64,000 nucleotides of DNA, from NCBI RefSeq assembly GCF_902459505.1, contig NC_047096.1:1240001-1304000 (forward strand), given 5' to 3'. This DNA comes from Geotrypetes seraphini (lineage: Eukaryota; Chordata; Amphibia; Gymnophiona; Dermophiidae). How positions within the stretch are numbered: position 1 is the stretch's first letter; the number at the start of each line of letters is the position of its first letter. Shown here piece after piece: positions 42,417 to 53,482 of this stretch. Below the pieces are notes generated by a model that was not told the DNA's origin, did not search any database, and saw only the letters and a list, made by a program, of their open reading frames with translations. Made by a program: the position numbers and the translations under genes.

Positions 42417-42744
42417 TAGTGCCCGAGGCAGAACGTCTGTAGAAGGAGGCAATGAAAACGGGAATTTAGATTGGGTGCATTTTAAGACCGTGCTTCTCAT
42501 CACAGGCAGCATGAGAACATTTTTTATTAAATAGCAGATTCCACCTTTTTTAATTGCCTCCTTTAAGAGAGTATTTTGCCTGGTTGAAGAAGCGTTGATT
42601 GGGGAATTTTTCTTCACTACTTCTGGGGAAAATGGCTATATAATTTAACTGTTTAGTCAACTGTAATTTTGACAGGAACACTTTTTCTTGATTGTATTTA
42701 TTTTGTGAAAAAAATGTTAATAAAGTAATTAGCAAAAGAAAAAA
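42417..42744 (+). mobile_element. Young-looking L1-type insertion inside L1 (328 bp)
   Basis: A perfect 14-bp duplication AAATGATGCATTCC lies at 42403-42416 and 42745-42758. The insert ends with AATAAAGTAATTAGC and an A-rich tail. This is a 5'-truncated target-primed retrotransposition. Confidence 0.85.
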
Positions 42745-42758
42745 AAATGATGCATTCC

Positions 42759-43030
42759 AATTTAGATAATAAAGGGAAAGGGAATAGTAGAGATGATCTG
42801 GACATTTGGAGGAGGCCTATCAAGTACTAGGATTCACTCCTTTTACTCAAGGGGAGTTGGTAGGGGGAAGTAAAATCCATCACCTGAACAGATCCTACCC
42901 CAGTGTGGATAGAGGGTGGCAGGTGAGGAAATGTGGATGACCCCAACATTAAGTGAATCCGCTGGTAGCATCTCGATTGCATGGAGCGCAGGTGGGATGA
43001 GGGGGATGTATCTTTATTAGAAACCAAGTG
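42759..43030 (+). mobile_element. L1-type LINE, endonuclease fragment (right part)
   Basis: It continues the L1 endonuclease region with decayed DLDIWRRPIK-like text at about 42797-42830 and RIHSFYSRG-like text at about 42832. No clear 3' border. Confidence 0.5.
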
Positions 43031-43416
43031 AGGGGAATTCTTTTTAACCTAGCAAATGACAGCAGATAAACCCGTTACTTACACGTATTATACTTCAGCC
43101 TTTGAGGAAACAAGTTTGTCAGGTTACTGGTACTGCTCTATTAGTGAATTTGTGAAATTCTTTCTGACAAGGATGAGTTGGAAACGTCTAGTCATTTTAG
43201 TAATCCGTCCTTTTTGGTACTTTTGTTCTGAATCATTTTTGTCTCTTTCGTCGTGTGTTACATTCTTTTTCGCTTTGTATTTGTTTTAATGTCTTATAAA
43301 GTGGAAATACAACCAGACTTTCAAAATTGACTGAAAGTTGAGGTTGCTGTGCAGTTACTGAAATGGGAGATTTATGTCAGGGTGAAGAGAGCACTACAGA
43401 ATAGGTAGTTAAGCTA
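43031..43416. other. Nothing recognised
   Basis: I looked for a transmembrane exon of the receptor gene above (- strand) and found none. Confidence 0.35.
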
Positions 43417-44001
43417 CTGTATATACTCCCTCCCTCCCCCCTGAAAAAGAGAAAAAAGGTTGACTCGAATATAAGCCTGGGGGAAGGGGGTGGTAATATT
43501 CAACTGCACCTGTTCCCCTCCCTCCTGATGCCTTGCAGGCCTCCACCAGGCCTGCCGTAAGACCTGGTGGGCCAGGACAGGAGGGATCTCTCCTGTCTCA
43601 GTCGACTCCTCCCCCACATACCTTTTGAATTCCTTGACTGTCTCGCGGTAGGATGGGCAAGAGGGATCCCTCCTGTCCCCGCTGAGAACTTGTGGCAGTC
43701 ATTCAGCTAGCAGCTCTTCACAGAGCAGGAATTCGGGAAGATTAGTCCTGCTTGGTTCATCACTGGACCACCAGGAAATCGAAAGGCGGGAGGGAAGTAA
43801 AACTTTTTGGAGTCGGTGGGAACAGGAGGTAGGAGGGATCCCTACTGTCCCAGCCCACCGCTGGACCACCAGGTCTTATGGCAGGCCCAGTGGAGGCCTG
43901 TAACAGGTCTGGGAGGGGAACGGGTGGGGGCTGACCCGAATATTAGCTGAGACCCCTTTTTGGCCCCAAAATCTTGGCTTATATTTGAGTATAAATGGTA
44001 T
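43417..44001. mobile_element. MITE with GACTCGAATATAAGCC-type ends (about 585 bp)
   Basis: TGACTCGAATATAAGCC near the left end pairs with GGCTTATATTTGAGTATA near the right. TA-rich borders make the exact ends uncertain. The family is widespread in tetrapods. It sits 34 bp below the V-set exon at 44035. Confidence 0.65.
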
Positions 44002-44034
44002 ATCCATCCTCCAGTATACATTTGAGAGTGTTAC

Positions 44035-44376
44035 CTGTGGTTGGTCTGCTCTCTTCTGAAATCAGGAGAAGTATGGTGTTTAATGTTCTGCTTTTGTCCA
44101 GTTTCTCACACTTGTATAGTCCAGCATCCCATGCCCTTAACTCCTTCAGAGTGACAGTCATCTGTCCATTCTTCTGGTCATCGAACACTGCTGACCTCTT
44201 CTCATAGTGGTTAATAACGTTTCCATCAGAATGAAAAAGCCAGTCGCAGTGATCCTGTGTTTTCTGCTTGCACCACACTTTAGACCAACGCTCCCTTTCA
44301 GTGTACAAACAGTGCAGAGTGGCTGTTCCTCCCAGAACCCCTCTTACCACCTGTGCACCAGCTAAGGGGTCCAGTC
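44035..44376 (-). CDS. V-set exon 2 of the two-V receptor
   Basis: 342 bp, phase 1-1, acceptor CTGTGTAG and donor GTAACA. It reads LDPLAGAQVVRGVLGGTATL then LHC, VWCKQ, DHCDW and DAGLYKCE. All four cysteines of the TREM/CD300 double-disulfide V domain are present. The frame is intact. Confidence 0.85.
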
Positions 44377-47300
44377 CTACACAGACAAGAATCATTAATT
44401 GCACAATTCTGTCTATCTGGAACCACTGTTGTGACTTTACTCCTGTTTAAATCTTTATTAATTTTCCAAAGTTAACAAAAAGGAAGTACAGTATCTACTT
44501 AAACACATCAATCATATATGCATTTATAATCAATCAAAATCCCCACAACAAAGAAAAAAACCCCACCCAATCAATACCTTACAAGAGAATAAAACCATGA
44601 CATAAATATCCTTTTCCCTCCCTCCCTTCCCCTGGGTGTGTGTGCAATATACCAACAGAATCAAAGGGGAAAAAAAAAACCCAAAACCAATTACAATGCA
44701 ACCATAAAAGATATCAAAGGGCCCCAGATTAACTTAAATCTCTTAGTATGACCCAGTATATCTGCGTTCATTTTTTCAAACCTGTAAATTAAACATAGAT
44801 TTGCCCACCAAAAATTAAAGTTAAGGCGATCCCAGTTCTTCCAGTTGGGTGTAACCATTTGTATGGCTACCCCAGTCATGATAAGGAAAAGCCAACTTCT
44901 ATATATGTCCAATGAGGGCTTCAGATGTAACATTGTCCCACATATGACTGCCTCATATGTCAAAGGAATCGATGCCTCAAGTATAGCATTAATCTGTCCC
45001 CATATCGACTTCCAGAACTTGAGTATTAAAGGACAATAGAACAACAGATGATCCAGTGTCCCTATATCAAGATGACAATGCCAGCATCTATTAGACTTAG
45101 AACTATCTAACTTTTGTAAATGAACAGGGGTCCAAAAAGTTCTATGCAATAAGAAAAACCATGTTTGTCTCATAGATGCTGACACTGTATATCTCATCCT
45201 CCAAGTCCAAATTCGTGGCCATCTGCTTTATCTCAATGTTCCAGATGTCTCTAAGACTATTTTTTGGTTTCTTATTTAAAAATTCAGAAATTAATTTATA
45301 CCACCTGGCGGCCTGATGTCCCAGCAAATCCGTCTGGAAGCATAGGACTTGCAAATTATAATAGGTTTTAAAATTCTGCCATTCAGGGAACCTACTCTGA
45401 ACGGCCTGCTTCAACTGCAATCATTTGAGATTTTGAAATTCAAAATGATTGTTGCAGCTGTGAAAAATCCAACAGTTTCCCATTAGATATAATGTCATCT
45501 AATGTTCGAATGCCTGCCTGCATCCAATGCTTCCAGGAGATCCCAGACTCGCCTATTTGAACCTTGGAGTTTAACCATAAGGATTGATAAGTGGATTTTT
45601 CCACTGGAACATCCGTTAATTTACTAATAAATTTCAATGTGTTCCATGTATCAAATAAAATACTACTGTCCTTAACATATCTAGGTAACTTTATACTCAG
45701 AAAATGAAACAATCGTAATGGAGACATGAATTGCCATTCCAAGTTCAGTGACTTTTCTCCTGCTCACTTTTCTGCTCTTATCATTTCATTAGAAATGTCA
45801 TCTGGCCCTAGATGTTGGCCTAGGAGAGGCACATGGGATCTCTTAGCGAGGGGAAGAGAGAATGGGCAGACTGGATGGGCCATTTGGCCTCATGTTTCTG
45901 ATTTTTCACCTGTCACAGTCTCAGCCCATGTGCACATCACAAATGTTTCTTTAAAGGGGAGAATTCAAGACTACCAGCAAATCATAGCTAAAGGAATGGC
46001 TGGTTCCCTTCACTGAACTTCCTGAGATCAATCCCAAATATTCTTGTGCTACTCACCTTCCACCAGCAATAGGATCTTTTCTATCACTTGATATGTGTAA
46101 CCTGTCCAAATTCTCCACCAGTACAGCCCAGTGTCCCATTCTTGAAGCTGCCTTATGGTTAAATTCATTATTCCTTTCTTGTCGTTGGCAAAACTCATTG
46201 TAGTTCTTCCCACATAGCCGCTGTTTAATCTGTTGATTTCCACTACATTCACACACTCCCCTTCGTTAATCTGTCTGCACCAGCTGTTAATGTGGTTTTG
46301 GTATTCTGGAACATATCTGCAGTGTAACGAGAGAGTCTCCCCAAGGGTTCCTCTCACAACTTGGAAATTGCTGGAAAGTTGAGAACCTGTAGAGTCAAAC
46401 ACATACTAACATAGTGACATAGAAGGTGACGGCAGATAAAAACCTGCATAGTCCGTCCAACAAGATAAACCTAGATTAACACCTGTGTCCTTGCCATTTC
46501 TCACACAGTCCATAGAAGTCTGTCTGGTATTGGCTTAATATTCAACTAGTGGGGCAAAAACACATAGCCCCTCTAGCACATATGATGTTTTGACAAGCAC
46601 ATCCAGTCACATTGGCATGTATGGGGAATTGCTTTATTTCCTGCAAAAGCTTAGAAGATTTGCATTTCCTGACCAGCTGCCCCCTCCTAACTTCACCTTT
46701 AAAGCTATCATATTCCATAATAAAAACAGACTGATTGTGGCAGATACAGGCTAAAACGGCCAGTTCAATATGCCTAGTAAGATGGCTAGGATTATAACTG
46801 CTGCTTCGTGCAGATGACAAAGAAAATGACATCAGATAAAGTGCAAACAACCTATTGAGTCTGCCTCCCCACTCTAGAGCCTCTGTTCTGAATTCATCTC
46901 CACCAGGAAGCTTCCTTTACTTCTCCTACTTATAATTTCTATAGCGCTACCAGGCAAACGCAGTGCTGTGCAGCAAACATGGAAGAGACAGTCCCTTCTC
47001 CAAAGAGCTTAAATCTACTTATGACAGACAAATTGGACACCTCCAGGTAGTTAAATGTCTCTATCATATCTCCCCTTTCCTGCCTTTTTTCAATGTATAA
47101 TAATAATAACTTTATTCTTTTATACCGCCATAACCAAAAGTTCTAGGCGGTTTACACTAAAAAGAGCTGGACAATCAGAGAAATACAATAATACAGTAAA
47201 AAATGCAAATATTTTTAAAATAGAATTTCAATAATAAAACTCACTAAGTAATAAACTTATCGAACAAAGTGGTCTTAATTAATTTCCGAAAACTGCAATA

Positions 47301-47902
47301 GGATAACATAGCTTGCTGAATACATTTACCTAACCAAGATTGTTGCCTACCAGCTTGAAATGCTAGGGTCCTATCTAAGAAGGTCTAATTTTTGGTTAAG
47401 CAAATAAGTAGAAGTTTCTAGTTTCTCTGGATGGTCTATGTAACACAAAATGAGGAAAAAGGTAAGCTGGAGACAATCCCGATATTAGCTTAAAGCAGAT
47501 ACAGGAAAATTTGAATAATACTCTTGCCTCCAAAAGCAGCCAATGAAGTGAACGATAATATGGACTAATATGGTGATTCTTTTTTAAACCAAAAAATCAA
47601 TCGAACAGCTGGATTCTAAATTATCCTTAATTTTCTTAGAATTTTTTAGGGTGCTCCTACATAGATGATGTTACAATAGTCTAAAATAGATAAAACTAAT
47701 GCCTTATGATGAAGACCATGGACTATTTTAGTAGCCATCCAGAACTGTATACAGTATTTGAACCTTTATTTAGGATTGCAACTGCTGCTGGGGGCAGGCA
47801 CCCCCTCCCTCCCATTCCGCTATTAGCAGCAATGGGGTTGTAAGTTTCTGTCATCTTACCTGGCATCCAGAGTTGCAAAAGTAAAAGCACAAGACCCTTC
47901 AT
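44035..47902 (-). CDS. TREM/CD300-like receptor with two V-set domains (partial)
   Basis: This is a cell-surface Ig-superfamily receptor of the TREM/CD300/pIgR type. Exons in coding order on the - strand are signal peptide 47902-47860, V domain 1 46386-46057 and V domain 2 44376-44035. All junctions are GT-AG and phase 1-1, so they splice in frame as one gene. No second signal exon lies between the V exons, which favours one two-domain gene. No membrane or cytoplasmic exon was found down to 40 kb, so the 3' end is missing or unrecognised. The first V domain lacks the F-strand cysteine. It could be a decaying gene or two genes. Confidence 0.7.
44446..45747 (-). mobile_element. 5'-truncated L1 insertion between the V exons (1302 bp)
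   Basis: A 15-bp target duplication GTGACTTTACTCCTG (44431-44445) and GTGACTTTTCTCCTG (45748-45762) differs at one base. The - strand encodes the L1 ORF2 C-terminus (CWHCHLDIGTLDHLLFYCP) in two or three open blocks with frame breaks. The 3' end has AATAAAGATTTAAAC. It lies in the intron, antisense to nothing: same strand as the receptor. Confidence 0.9.
45826..45910 (+). mobile_element. CR1 3' tail fragment, second subfamily
   Basis: The phrase GCAGACTGGATGGGCCATTT then GGCCTCATGTTTCTGA is a CR1-type ending. Confidence 0.6.
46057..46386 (-). CDS. V-set exon 1 of the two-V receptor (F-strand Cys lost)
   Basis: 330 bp, phase 1-1, acceptor CTCTACAG and donor GTGAGT. It reads GSQLSSNFQVVRGTLGETLS then LHC (B strand), SWCRQ (C strand) and EGEC (extra C'-strand Cys, the second TREM/CD300 disulfide). 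The F strand reads DTGLYWWRI where DTGLYWCGI is expected, so the B-F disulfide cannot form. It is otherwise open from end to end. Confidence 0.82.
46405..46530 (-). mobile_element. CR1 3' tail fragment, second subfamily
   Basis: CATAGTGACATAGAAGGTGA and GGCAGATAAAAACCTGCATA are the complement of the subfamily's 3' end; the same text is at 48170. Confidence 0.65.
46531..47096. other. Intron DNA, nothing certain
   Basis: Short CR1-like and LINE-like scraps may be present (AAATGACATCAGATAAAGTG at about 46825; TAGCGCTACCAGGCAAACGC at about 46945). No exon was found. Confidence 0.35.
47097..47720 (-). mobile_element. L2-type LINE 3' part
   Basis: It begins with (AAT)n and TTTATTCTTTTATACCGCCA on the + strand, the mirror of 12880-13047, then decayed ORF2 C-terminal text up to about 47720. 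Confidence 0.8.
47860..47902 (-). CDS. Signal-peptide exon of the two-V receptor
   Basis: It encodes MKGLVLLLLQLWMP plus one base, with donor GTAAGA (47859-47854). The short Met-Lys-plus-leucine signal exon ending in phase 1 is usual in TREM/CD300 genes. An upstream in-frame ATG (47959) would extend it, but the hydrophobic core begins at the inner Met. Confidence 0.8.
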
Positions 47903-48067
47903 CTTGGAGAGAGGAGATCTGTCTGGCAGGAGCTTGCTTAGCATTCTCGCTTTAGCCACTTCCTTCCTGGCTTTCCAAGTCTTCCAAATCCTCCAACTAG
48001 AAATCAGCAGACTGCCTGCAATGTAGGGTATTAAGGGAAAAAGGAAGCACCTCAGACTTTTGAATTG

Positions 48068-48168
48068 AGGAATATTTATTTATGTATTATTAAAACTTAT
48101 AACCTGCTTAACGCTAAGTGGGTTACAGTAAAAATAACAGACAACATTCCAGTAACAGGAAAAAAAGG
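48068..48168 (-). mobile_element. LINE 3' tail fragment
   Basis: AATATTTATTTATGTATTAT then AACCTGCTTAACGCTAAGTG is the complement of a LINE tail with a CCACTTAGCGTTAAGC block. Confidence 0.5.
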
Positions 48169-48169
48169 A

Positions 48170-48935
48170 GATAGTAACGTAGTAAATGACGGCAGATAAA
48201 GACCCGAGTGGTCCATCTAATCTGCCCAACCATACATGCTCCATAAATTAATTATTTTGTTTAAATGGTCCTTTTTCTTAGATATTTCTGTGCCAGAAAC
48301 CCAGAGCCCTGCCCAGGTTCCATCTACTGGAGTCTCCATCAAAGCTCACTCCAGCCCATCTTAACCTCCCCAGCCCATCCTCAACTGAATGTCCATATAT
48401 GGAACACAGACCGTGCAAGCATGCCCAGTACTGGCCTTAGTTCCTTCAATGTATACCCGTTATTTTCTGATTCTAGATCCTCTGTGTTCATCCCACACTT
48501 GTTTGAACTTTGTCACCATTTTCTTCACCACCACCTCCCTCGGGAGCGCATTCCAGACATCAACCACCCTCTCCGTAAAGTAGAATTTTCTAACATTGCT
48601 CTTGAATCTCCCACCCCTCAACCTCAAATTATGCCCTCTGGTTTTACCATTTTCCTTTCTCTGGAATAGATTTTGTTCTACATTAATACCTTTCAAGTAT
48701 TTGAATGTCTGAATCATATCTCCACTGTCCCTCCCTTCCTCTAGGGTATACATATTCAGGGCTTCCAATCTCTCCTCATACTTCTTCTGGCGCAAGCCTC
48801 TTATCATTTTCATCACCCTCTGGACCGCTTCAAGTCTTTTCATGTCCTTCGCCAGATATAGTCTCCAAAATTGAACACTACTCCAAGTGGGGCCTCACCA
48901 TCGACCTGTACATGGGCATCAACACCTACTTTCTT
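48170..48935 (-). mobile_element. CR1-type LINE, second subfamily, 3' part
   Basis: A 127-codon open stretch (48843 down to 48460) reads MKRLEAVQRVMKMIRGLRQK, KYEERLEALNMYTLEE and YFTERVVDVWNALPREVV. The 3' UTR ends toward 48170 with the complement of a TTTACTACGTTACTATCTCC tail. It is clearly a different lineage from the 15917 copy. Confidence 0.8.
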
Positions 48936-50690
48936 CTACTGGCCACACCTCTCTCTATACAGTCACACTGTTTCTTCATGTATATCTCCCTTCAAAACTG
49001 GCAGCTGGCACACATCTTTTATAACCACTCTAGTCTCTGGAGCAGGTAGAAGTACTCGCCTGTAGATTTGTATTTTGGAAAGTGTGTCTTTATCTGGATA
49101 CATGAATTTCTAGGTTTATCTTTCAGCTATCCCTTGGGACTGCAGACCGTCACATCACCATTCATTTTGGCCCTAAGTGGCCACTTTCATAGCAATTGTG
49201 AACGGATAGGGGAAATGTCAAACTTGGGTGATTTGTGGTGTTATGTGGAGGCCTGAAATACACTCCTTATAGCTTATTTCACACACTTCTGCCACTCGGT
49301 AGCCACCTCCCAGTCTCTCTGAATGTGACTGACTGCTCTTAAGAGTTGTAGCTTACACTTAAGTCTCTGTTTTACAGATGGATGTTTAAACATGTGCGCC
49401 TGAAGATTTCCACTGAGGGCCAAGGAGAGTTATCAGTTGAGCAGAGCCAAAATACTTGGTCAGGTGTCAGGTTGATATAGTGCCAGGCGCTCACTAGTGC
49501 TCGTGCAAACCTGGGGCGTTATACAAAAAAATAAGCAAGTAGAGAGATGAAAATAAAACTTTCTCTCAAAAAATATATGATTAAAGGAGGCAAAGCCTCC
49601 GATCTTTATGCAGACAATGTACCACTGTCCCAGATCCTTCATCTGAAGTAGATGTTTGCCAGTGTCATGCCCTGCTTACATCTGCAGCTCCCCCAGTGAA
49701 GGCCCAATTCAACTAGATTTTGAGGGGTGGGGCACTGAAGACTGAATACCATCATGATGGTTGGAGGAGGGAGTTTTCATTTTTCTCATGCCTGTTTTAA
49801 AACTGAATCTGGAAAAAGTAAAAATCTTATGGATAAGAAATACAAAAAAGTTCACACTATAGCAACGGAATCTCCTGTTTGAGTGCAAGGGACAAGGGAA
49901 AGAAGATCTTGTCAGGTCACTTATTGCTACCTCCAGGGCGACATTATGATGAAAGCTTAAAAGCTTTCCCCCATCTTTTATTCTATAAATACACACAGGA
50001 TAGGCAAATATATTCAATAGAGGAAGCTGGCTTGGTGTGATAAAAGCCACATCCTTCCCTCTCCAGCTGTGAAGAGGGAGACAGAGAAGAAGGATGGAAG
50101 GAAGCCCTGTTTTAGGAGTCACAGCTGTATATGGGTTACAAGCCACTGGCCAGGACGGCTTCAGAATAGGACTAGGACATGGCGAGATCAGACACATGCA
50201 TGGAAAATGAAATCATTAAAAGCCATAACATGCTGTGTGATGGATTATATCCCAATTCACAGCGGGTTACCCTCAATTAACAATGCTATAAGATGCTTTT
50301 ATAAAGTATCACAGTCATCAATATATCAGCTCTGACAAGTCCATTACTTTAGCCCAGGAAAACCAGAAACCTTTCATTGAAAAGTAGCCTTTTGACCTGT
50401 TGGGATCTTTCTTGAACCTTTTCCCTGGGATTGGGTTTAGCACACCTTCATAGGAAAGGGGATTCCCCATCGACCAGAATTTAATTTAATTTCAGTAACA
50501 GCTGATTGGGGGGGGGGGATGGGGGCAGTCTCACTCATTTGAAAGCTTTCTCACTTTCATACTCTTTGAGCCTGATTTCTCACTCATCAGAGCTTCAGTA
50601 CCAGCACTGACCTTGACCACTGCTTTCATGAGAGGGAAGTCTTCCAGAAGTAAAGCAATAAGATTCTCTAATGTTCACAGTAAAATCTGT
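48936..50690. other. Unassigned DNA
   Basis: No exon or repeat family could be supported. A 162-codon - strand stretch (50197 down to 49709) has no family features, and its composition looks like chance. Confidence 0.3.
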
Positions 50691-50694
50691 CAAG

Positions 50695-50900
50695 ACTACT
50701 ATTGTAATAAATTAAAAAAGACGAGTCATTCTTAAAACCACACGCATGCAGATGAGGTTTGCAGAGTCTCAGAAGGTCACTAAATTTGTATGGGATGAGT
50801 TGCTGGTGACAGCGATCGGCAAATGCGCAGAATAAGCCTGCAAATAAAAAAAGACCCAGAATTGAAGATTGGCAGGAGGGATACCCACCCCTTCCCCCTA
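50695..50900. repeat. Dispersed repeat shared with 25980-26130
   Basis: GACGAGTCATTCT, CATGCAGATGAGGTT, TTGCTGGTGACAG and TGCGCAGAATAA are shared in the same order with the element in NFYA intron 8. The class is unknown and it is non-coding. Confidence 0.6.
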
Positions 50901-52158
50901 CCTTCATGAAGGCTGGTATGACAGCTCAGACTCTGCCGAAAAAATTTGCCTGTAAATGTACTATGACAAGGTTAGGGAATCCCCCAGTGATGAAAGAGAA
51001 TCGCCCGGAGTGCTCATTTTAATGTTAATGACCTCATTGCACTACATTTGCATGTCAGAGTCGGATTCAGCTAGAAAGCTTGGAAAAAAACTCGGTGAGC
51101 CGTTCTGATCATACTTCCCTGCTAAATCGGCTGGAGTGACCGCGTTAAGGCAATGTTAAGTTTTGAGAATCTTCCCCTGAGTACACCTTCCTGCTTCCCC
51201 CTTTCCTACAAGTACATGTGGTCTGAAACCCAGGTACATACTTTTAACTACTGGGTGAGAGAGAATTTTCAGCTCAGAAAAAATGACCCAAACTGCTCCA
51301 AAGAAAAGCCAATAGCATGTAATGCTGCCTTCATTCATTTGCAAAGCGATACTGATCATTCTAGGTTTCTAAAAATCTCACTCATTGGGGGCCTAATTCA
51401 GTTGTCCTAATCTGCATCCACTAAGGTTAGCCCTGGCAGAGTAGGGTCAGCTTTTAAGTCTTCTCTGCTAGACCCAGATCTCGGATGTCTTTGCACAACT
51501 GCTGAGCTCGGCATTTCAGCCATGTTGAGTGTTGCGTTTTTCTTCTATAAATATCTTCCATTACAAGAACTAATCCACTGGTTTGCAGTTTTTACAAAAT
51601 AAGGAAGTCGTTTAGACTGAGCTTCTTTAGAAAGCTCGTCACTTCATTGCAGCATTTTTTTCTCCCTTGTTCTCTGCTCTTTGTAAATGGTGACATGTGA
51701 ACATGGACTGTAGTATAGGAAGATTCTCTCATTGGTGAAAAATGGTTACTCGGTCCACCTTTCCACAACAATGACAACAAGAAGACTTGTGTTTATTCTT
51801 ACAAACCACCCTCCTCCCAATTTCAGAACTTTTAGATGGAAAGAAGCCAGAAATGCTAATGCAGGATGTTTGCAAAAAAACATCAGTAGGTGCTCGAAGA
51901 ATGATATTCACAAAGGCCAGAGAATTTTCCGTGACTTTCTGGCAAGGTCTTCTGATAATACCTTTGGTATCCCTCGGGTGCAAGGATGACAGTTGTAGCA
52001 CATAGTTCATTCTATAAATGAAATCACTTTAACTGGTCAAAATGATTAAATTTGTGTCCAATTAATCCAAACCACATAATAGACTCAAAAGTTTAATCTC
52101 ATAAATGCTGAAAATCTTTTGATTTTTTAACTTTTTTACTTTTCTTCCCAGAAAACTG
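50901..52158. other. Unassigned DNA
   Basis: Overlapping open stretches on both strands at 51729-52010 have no family resemblance. No splice-bounded exon of the receptor genes was found. Confidence 0.3.
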
Positions 52159-52251
52159 TTTTTACAGTGCTTACTTTTTCTTCTTAAAGTGCTTAATATT
52201 ATAATATTTAAATATTAAGCTCTTTAAGAAGAAAAAGTAAGCACTGTAAAA
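52159..52251. repeat. Near-perfect palindrome (arms about 42 bp)
   Basis: TTTTTACAGTGCTTACTTTT and CTTCTTAAAGTGCTTAATAT on the left pair with ATATTAAGCTCTTTAAGAAG and AAAAGTAAGCACTGTAAAAA on the right. The loop is only about nine bases. It abuts the 227-bp array. Confidence 0.85.
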
Positions 52252-52269
52252 ACTACGACTTGGGTCATG

Positions 52270-53065
52270 TTTGCTACTGTTTATGATTCTGCTAGGTTCT
52301 TGGGACCTGGATTGGTCACTGTGGAAACAGGATACTGGGCTTGATGGACCTTCGCTCTGTCCCAGTATGGCAGCTCTAATGTTCTTATGTGAGCCAATTA
52401 TAGGACAGTCGAGCCATTGTGACATCACTGATGAGGTTGGCTCTTAGTCATTGGTGGAATGAGGCATTATGACATCACAGTCTCAGCTCTGGAATGTTGC
52501 TACTCTTTGGGGTTCTGCCAGGTACTTGGGGCCTGGATTGGCCACTGTTGGAAACAGGATACTGGGCTTGATGGACCTTCGCTCTGTCCCAGTATGGCAG
52601 CTCTAATGTTCTTATGTGAGCCAATTATAGGACAGCCGAGCCATTGTGACATCACTGATGAGGTTGGCTCTTAGTCATTGGTGGAATGAGGCATTATGAC
52701 ATCACAGTCTCAGCTCTGGAATGTTGCTACTCTTTGGGGTTCTGCCAGGTACTTGGGGCCTGGATTGGCCACTGTTGGAAACAGGATACTGGGCTTGATG
52801 GACCTTCGCTCTGTCCCAGTATGGCAGCTCTAATGTTCTTATGTGAGCCAATTATAGGACAGTCGAGCCATTGTGACATCACTGATGAGGTTGGCTCTTA
52901 GTCATTGGTGGAATGAGGCATTATGACATCACAGTCTCAGCTCTGGAATGTTGCTACTCTTTGGGGTTCTGCCAGGTACTTGGGGCCTGGATTGGCCACT
53001 GTTGGAAACAGGATACTGGGCATGATGGACTTTTGGTCTGTTCCAGTATAGCAACTCTTATATTC
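52270..53065 (+). repeat. 227-bp tandem array, about 3.5 units
   Basis: ATGAGGCATTATGACATCAC recurs at 52459, 52686 and 52913, exactly 227 bp apart. Each unit joins a CR1 3' tail (GATACTGGGCTTGATGGACC to ATGTTCTTATG) to about 100 bp with two TGACATCA-type sites. Units differ by only a few bases. Each holds the same 71-codon chance frame. Confidence 0.92.
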
Positions 53066-53392
53066 TTAGTTAAACCAAAAATTAAATATGTCTTGACCTT
53101 CACATTTTTCTGGGAGGCCTAATATTTTGATGACGCTCTTTCTAGATCTCATATTATTTAGGTCTTTAAATCATGTTCCAAAGTATGGAAATTTCTGGAA
53201 CTCTACAGTAAAGATTGTAGCGGTGCATCATGGGTACTCAAGTGGTTTTCTTCATAAAGAACACATCGTCTTTTATTTCTGATAATTCATCCTGATTTTC
53301 TTTACCTGTAGGAGTTATTTTAAAAGTGTGCTTAAAGAGATGTCCTCATGCTGATTTGGTAGCATTTTGCTTGGTGATTGTTTCTTGTTTAG

Positions 53393-53482
53393 AGCGCTTC
53401 ACTTCTTGACTGTGAAGAACTTGATCGTGCTTATTATGCTTTGAAGAAGCCACGTCTTGTCAGTTTCATGCAGATGATAAAG
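53393..53482 (+). other. Possible isolated exon (30 codons)
   Basis: TTTCTTGTTTAG precedes and GTAAAT follows an open 90-bp segment in phase 0. It reads SASLLDCEELDRAYYALKKP then RLVSFMQMIK. The peptide looks protein-like, but I do not recognise a family. No partner exons were found nearby. It could be an exon of a lost gene or transposon, or chance. Confidence 0.25.

Noticed and set aside
49709-50197. 162-codon - strand ORF
   Set aside because: No recognisable motif or neighbour; treated as a chance frame.
52270-53065. Tandem array considered as a CRISPR array
   Set aside because: Units are long, contiguous and contain LINE tails; there are no short repeats with unique spacers, and the genome is eukaryotic.
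52459-53122. Three repeated 70-codon + strand ORFs
   Set aside because: They are the same chance frame in each 227-bp repeat unit, made of CR1 3' UTR text.
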